Positions 35,601-39,480 of a DNA stretch of 39,480 nucleotides are shown here, piece by piece; the stretch's first letter is position 1, and each line of letters opens with the position of its first letter. Below the pieces are notes generated by a model. It saw only the letters and a program-made list of their open reading frames with translations, was not told the DNA's origin and ran no database searches. Source of the stretch: Helochares maculicollis (taxonomy: Eukaryota; Arthropoda; Insecta; Coleoptera; Hydrophilidae); NCBI GenBank assembly GCA_033557835.1, contig JAWQRO010000415.1:1-39480 (forward strand), read 5' to 3'. The position numbers were made by a program, and so were the translations under genes.

Positions 35601-38600
35601 TACACTTATGTAAAAATCTCGGTTGTGGGTCATTATAACAAATACTGGCACAATTATATTTTGAATAATAAAACGTTTATACTAATTGCAAGTAATTATA
35701 TGAAGGAACTACAGAATTTGTTCATTTTGTAATTTAACTTGAATTCTATTGGTAAACAATCTGAAACATTTACCTAATAATGCTAACACTCCTTAAATTA
35801 AAAGGGCAATTCTGTACGACTCCAAATAAACCAAAATTACGCTGCATTTGAAGAATTCTGGATACTCATTGTACATTTGCAAAAGTGGTCTCTTAAATAG
35901 AAAACAGATTTTCTGAAACCAAGTTATCAAATAGGCCTTCTCTGTAATTTATTTCTAAAAAAATTATATTAGTCTCAGCGAAAAACTTATTTCTAGTTTA
36001 TCTTAAACTTATTACATTCTGCTATTTTTAAAATTCTTTACACTAGATGCTTATAATGATGACTTATTCCAATAAGAAGATTGATAAAATTAAATGTTTG
36101 CATGTGCGCAGTTTCAAAATACCTCAACTACATGAGCCCCTGCTAAATCAATACAGAAAGGGCATTACTTTAAACATTATTTCACGATTTACTGGCATTG
36201 TACTAAATGAAACGTTTCTTTTCTTCATATAATTTGATTGCATGAAGAGCATAACTACAATTCTTATAGTGCTTAACTCATGAGTGTACGGATATAACCA
36301 TCCTCTTCATAAACTGTGGTCTATCAGCTCGTCACATATTTCAAGAACTGAACTGCCAATTAACAGCATTACAATTTATTTTAAAAGTGAGATATGATAC
36401 TATAAACTATAGTGATGCGAAACAATTAGGAAGAACTAATTGAATCAGTTACTTATAGAGGATGATTTATTTGACTATATGGTGACAAAAACAAACAGAA
36501 TATATAAAAAACATTATTGCAAAATCTGTAAAACGAAAATGAGCAAAGCTTGCAAAAAATTTAATCCCCAAATTTTGCTAAAATAATGAGCGGTCATTTA
36601 TTTCAACAAAAATGGTATTCATAGTATTTTTCAAATAATGACATTAAACATAAATAAATGGCCGTAGACTTCCTTGTAAAAAGAGGGAAGCTGCCTATTT
36701 AAAATTTGATATCGCCATTTAAAGTCATAGGTTTAGGCTATAAAAACCAAATAATCAATATTTAAAATAAATATCAATGTCTACCTTTTTAATTGTTCTC
36801 ACTATTATAAATTCCAGGTTTGTCTTACAATTACTCCTAAATTGGTTTTTATTTTTTCGAACTAGAAGCTACCAAATACTACAACTGGGTGAACCCCTGC
36901 TAATTCATCACCGGAAGGCCACTGCTTTCGACATCCTCTCACACTTTCCATTTCAAATTAATATCTCATGCAGTTTTGTAATTCCTACAAAAATATAATA
37001 TATTAATACTTCCAATGTATTCCAAAAACCACAGGCGAAACCACAATGATGTCCATCTTGTATAAATTCTATTTTTGTTTGCCAATTCAATTTATCATAA
37101 GTTTAAGTGAAAAATGTTTTTGGGGTATTGCTTCAGATATATTATTTTTGGAAAGTCAGGTGTGTTTGAAAATCAGAAAATTTGCTGTTTTTGTCATGTA
37201 ATTAATGTTTATCAATGATAAATTTAATGAAGGCCTTAAACAATTAGCATTACTGTATTTATTTTTATGCCACAAAGCAAACAAATTGGTTGTGCTTCCT
37301 AAAATATTCTTGACACTTTAAAACAATAACGTATAGTAATTATGATTCTACAAGATCAAAGTGTAAAATACATTTAGAATACAAGCTGCTACAAAATTTT
37401 CTCTAGCATGATATTCTTATTTTAGGTGTGGGCAAATCATGCCTTCTGTTACAATTCACGGACAAAAGGTTTCAGCCAGTGCACGATTTAACAATTGGCG
37501 TTGAATTTGGGGCTCGTATGATTACAATCGACGGGAAGCAGATCAAACTGCAAATTTGGGATACTGCTGGGCAGGAAGCTTTTAGGTCAATTACACGGTC
37601 ATATTATCGGGGCGCAGCTGGTGCTTTACTGGTCTATGACATCACAAGGAGAGAGACTTTCAATCACCTTACGACATGGCTCGAAGATGCAAGACAACAT
37701 TCCAACTCGAATATGGTGATCATGTTAATTGGTAACAAAAGGTACAAACACAAAAACAATTATTTTTGCAATCATAAACTTCATAATAGCTTTCGTTCTA
37801 AGAATCGTTAGAATTCGTCTGCATTCACTAATCATTTCACTTGTTCAATATTAAATAACAAATTAATGACCTGGAAAGTGCTTTCGCAGGCTAAAGTGTA
37901 CTTGAATAATGGAAGTTTAATGGCCTAAAATGACACGGTTTTGAAATCTACACATTAAATTAACTAATATGTTAACCTGTAAAACTATGGCTTTGAAGGA
38001 TGGTAGAAATACGGATTCATAGAATATACTGTTGTAAAGCCTTTTGTCTACATTGCATTATGTTGCCTAATTTAAGTAGTTGTTTATTTGCACCTAGGTT
38101 AATTAAATTATACACCACGTTAAGTCACTGTTATCATATTTATGTGTGATGTTAATTACATTTTTAAAACATGCTAAACTTGATGGTTATTGCAGTGATT
38201 TGGAAAGCAGGCGTGAAGTGAAAAAGGAAGAGGGCGAAGCATTCGCTAGGGAGCATGGTTTAGTATTTATGGAAACTTCAGCAAAAACAGCTGCTAATGT
38301 GGAAGAAGCATTCATCAACACTGCGAAAGAAATCTATGAAAAAATTCAAGAGGGTGTCTTTGACATCAACAATGAGGTAAGACAACAATGCCTTTTATTA
38401 AAGTAAACATGAATAAAATTAGTTTTGATTTTTGTACATAATCAACTCAGCGTGAGCTACTTATATGAATAAACATCAAAAAATGTACCAGATGGAAGAT
38501 GACATTGCTTAATAGAATGCTTTAATTGCAAGTTTAATTAATGTTTTGTTAAATTCTAGGCAAATGGTATCAAGATAGGACCACAGCACTCTCCAACAAA

Positions 38601-38658
38601 CCCATCACTACCTGGAGCTGGTGGTCAAGGGGGTAATCAGGGTAGTGGCTGTTGCTAG
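32685..38658 (+). CDS. Rab2: Rab2 small GTPase, four exons, complete
   Basis: Rab2 controls ER-Golgi and Golgi traffic and, in flies, late endosome/autophagosome fusion with lysosomes via HOPS (family knowledge). Exons are 32685-32730 (46 nt, MSYAYLFKYIIIGDT plus one base), 37426-37741, 38196-38376 and 38560-38658, all GT-AG. The phases fit and give 213 aa, the insect length. Landmarks are the P-loop GDTGVGKS (13-20, Ser20 for Mg), switch I LTIGVEF, switch II WDTAGQEAF with Gln65, NKSD across junction 2 (119-122), ETSAK, and the C-terminal GSGCC with two cysteines for geranylgeranylation. Intron 1 is 4,695 bases and holds two repeat pairs plus a diverged copy of exon 1 at 37114-37159. Introns 2 and 3 are 454 and 183 bases. 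The gene is divergent from the peptidase-like gene. Confidence 0.98.
34273..35041. repeat. Diverged direct duplication in Rab2 intron 1
   Basis: Unit 1 (about 34273-34620) and unit 2 (about 34623-35041) share long aligned stretches in the same order: TCAATGTG or TTAATGTG, TTGTATATC.ATTTCTTCTTTGAG, CACAGGTCAATGTATACT, TTTTTAACTGTACAAC.AATGTACATAAAATAAGCA, CAATATTATCATGTGACCAG and CTTTATAACAGTCATCC. Unit 2 has roughly 55 extra bases near 34797-34850 (AAAAGAAAACATTTTACAC...) and about 17 near 34901. Confidence 0.9.
36108..36190 (+). repeat. Dispersed repeat, copy A, in Rab2 intron 1
   Basis: About 80 bases align to copy B at about 36865-36947 with roughly 70% identity by eye, including CCCCTGCTAA. 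The frame is open: QLHEPLLNQYRKGITLNII. Confidence 0.6.
36865..36947 (+). repeat. Dispersed repeat, copy B, in Rab2 intron 1
   Basis: Partner of copy A about 757 bases upstream, same orientation. It reads QLGEPLLIHHRKATAFDIL in the matching frame. The flanks do not align by eye. Confidence 0.6.
37114..37159 (+). other. Diverged duplicate of Rab2 coding exon 1 (alternative first exon or exon fossil)
   Basis: From ATG to the GT donor this 46-base stretch aligns without gaps to Rab2 exon 1, with 34 of 46 bases identical by my count. It reads MFLGYCFRYIIFGKS plus one base, against MSYAYLFKYIIIGDT. The donor GTGTGT follows at 37160, so splicing to exon 2 at 37426 would give GKSGVGKS, an intact P-loop. 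Similarity continues a few bases 5' (TTTAAGTGAAAAATG against TTTTTAAACTGAAAATG). An in-frame TGA lies two codons upstream, so it could act only as a first exon. All changed codons are non-synonymous, which suggests decay or strong divergence. Confidence 0.55.
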
Positions 38659-39250
38659 AATGGCATCCTACACGTCCCCATCACAAAGGGTACTTATATT
38701 ACCAACTTTTCAAGCGGGACGTTGGCTGCGTCACATATTTATTACATGAATTAATGAACTAATATCACGAATTATACATTTATAAATATATATATTTAAG
38801 ATAAGCACTAAAAATTCCAATTATCATCAGAAACTTAAGTACTGAATTTTTTTTATTTGTTTCATTTTCATAGCGAAAATACTATACATTTAATATACAT
38901 TTTAATGAACAAATGATATTAGTTTATTAGTTTGCGTAATGAATTTTTATGTTATTGTGATTTTACTTTCAAAGTGTTGTATATTTATGTACGAATAGAA
39001 CCAGTAAATATTTTATTGTTTATATTTAAAATATAATCCATTACTTATAATTTTCTTTATGTTTCTTTTAATTTTAATTCATAGTTATGGAATAAACCAT
39101 CTTAATTATGCTAGTTTTCTCATAAAAAGTGCATCTTATTAAATATATTTGTTACCTACATAGAAATGTAAGACCCTCCTTGCCCTTCTAGATTTCCTAA
39201 TGATTTTTTTACAATTTATCATGATTTTTGTTAATTTTTCATTCCTATGA

Positions 39251-39256
39251 AATAAA
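39251..39256 (+). terminator. Candidate Rab2 poly(A) signal
   Basis: Exact AATAAA about 590 bases after the stop, with T-rich DNA downstream. The AATAAA at 39091 and the one at 39324 are alternatives. Confidence 0.4.
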
Positions 39257-39465
39257 AGCATATAGTTCATTAAACTATTTAACCTGTATGTTGTGTATGT
39301 ATTTTTATTTTGTGCATTCGCTTAATAAATCATTTAATCTACTAACCAATTGCTTTCTTCTCACTCGAAATAATACCTATTTTTATTTTGGCCTGCCTTT
39401 GGTGGTGGACATGCTTTTTTTCACTAATTGTAGCTATTATATTGCTAGTGTTAATATAATCAGTA

Positions 39466-39480
39466 ATATATATATATATA
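39466..39480. repeat. (TA)n simple repeat at the window end
   Basis: Alternating T and A reach the last base, so the true length is unknown. Confidence 0.8.

Larger units (their letters stand above)
32731..37425 (+). other. Rab2 intron 1 (4.7 kb)
   Basis: Very AT-rich. Apart from the tandem duplication, the repeat pair and the exon 1 copy listed separately, I see no coding exon. Confidence 0.85.
38659..39480 (+). other. Rab2 3' untranslated region and downstream DNA
   Basis: AT-rich and free of coding signal. AATAAA occurs at 39091-39096, 39251-39256 and 39324-39329, so several polyadenylation sites are possible. The window ends in a TA dinucleotide run. Confidence 0.6.

Noticed and set aside
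37137..37159. Reading the Rab2 exon 1 copy as an internal cassette exon after CTTCAG
   Set aside because: At 23 bases it would break the phase with exon 2, so only first-exon use would keep the frame.
1..39480. tRNA, rRNA, snRNA genes or CRISPR arrays
   Set aside because: No tRNA A/B box pair, conserved rRNA or snRNA words, or regular spacer repeats were seen by eye on either strand; tRNAscan or Infernal was not available.

Overview
The window reads as AT-rich, intron-containing nuclear DNA of an insect. The proteins are animal-type and interrupted by short GT-AG introns. The Rab2 protein has the 213-residue length and C-terminal GSGCC end of insect Rab2. The background holds several decayed mariner-type transposases and non-LTR reverse transcriptase fragments. 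A holometabolous insect, perhaps a beetle, is my best guess; the order is an inference that I cannot prove from this sequence.

Layout. About 1-16,600 is a gene desert. AT-rich stretches alternate with blocks of higher GC and CpG (about 560-1,680, 2,270-2,520, 3,360-3,760, 6,250-7,650, 11,420-14,650 and 16,060-16,560) that could be regulatory. Fossil transposons lie between them: mariner near 4.35-4.89 kb and 10.1-11.14 kb, and reverse transcriptase near 8.87-9.3 kb and 16.66-16.92 kb. From about 17.3 kb there are four clear protein genes. They are RNA 3'-terminal phosphate cyclase Rtca (minus, 17,329-18,637, three exons, 355 aa); a testis-specific serine/threonine kinase of the TSSK family (plus, 21,302-23,043, five exons, two candidate last exons); an uncharacterised 674-aa protein with a cysteine-peptidase-like C-terminal domain (minus, 27,133-30,888, two exons); and Rab2 (plus, 32,685-38,658, four exons, 213 aa, with a 4.7-kb first intron). 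A possible orphan terminal exon lies at 25,124-25,387.

The genes do not form an evident pathway. Rtca is an RNA-end modifying enzyme, TSSK a sperm-associated kinase, and Rab2 an ER/Golgi/endolysosomal traffic GTPase. The peptidase-like protein and Rab2 are transcribed divergently, about 1.8 kb apart, and the Rab2 side carries two CCAAT boxes and a TGACGT element.

The most interesting item is at 37,114-37,159, near the 3' end of Rab2 intron 1. It is a 46-base, gap-free diverged copy of the Rab2 first coding exon, with start codon, open frame, P-loop GK[S] start and correctly phased GT donor. It would give Rab2 with the N-terminus MFLGYCFRYIIFGKS in place of MSYAYLFKYIIIGDT. All its codon differences are non-synonymous, so it is either a dying exon duplicate or a strongly diverged alternative first exon. 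Others worth checking are the alternative TSSK tails, the peptidase-like orphan protein, and two pairs of diverged repeats in the Rab2 intron.
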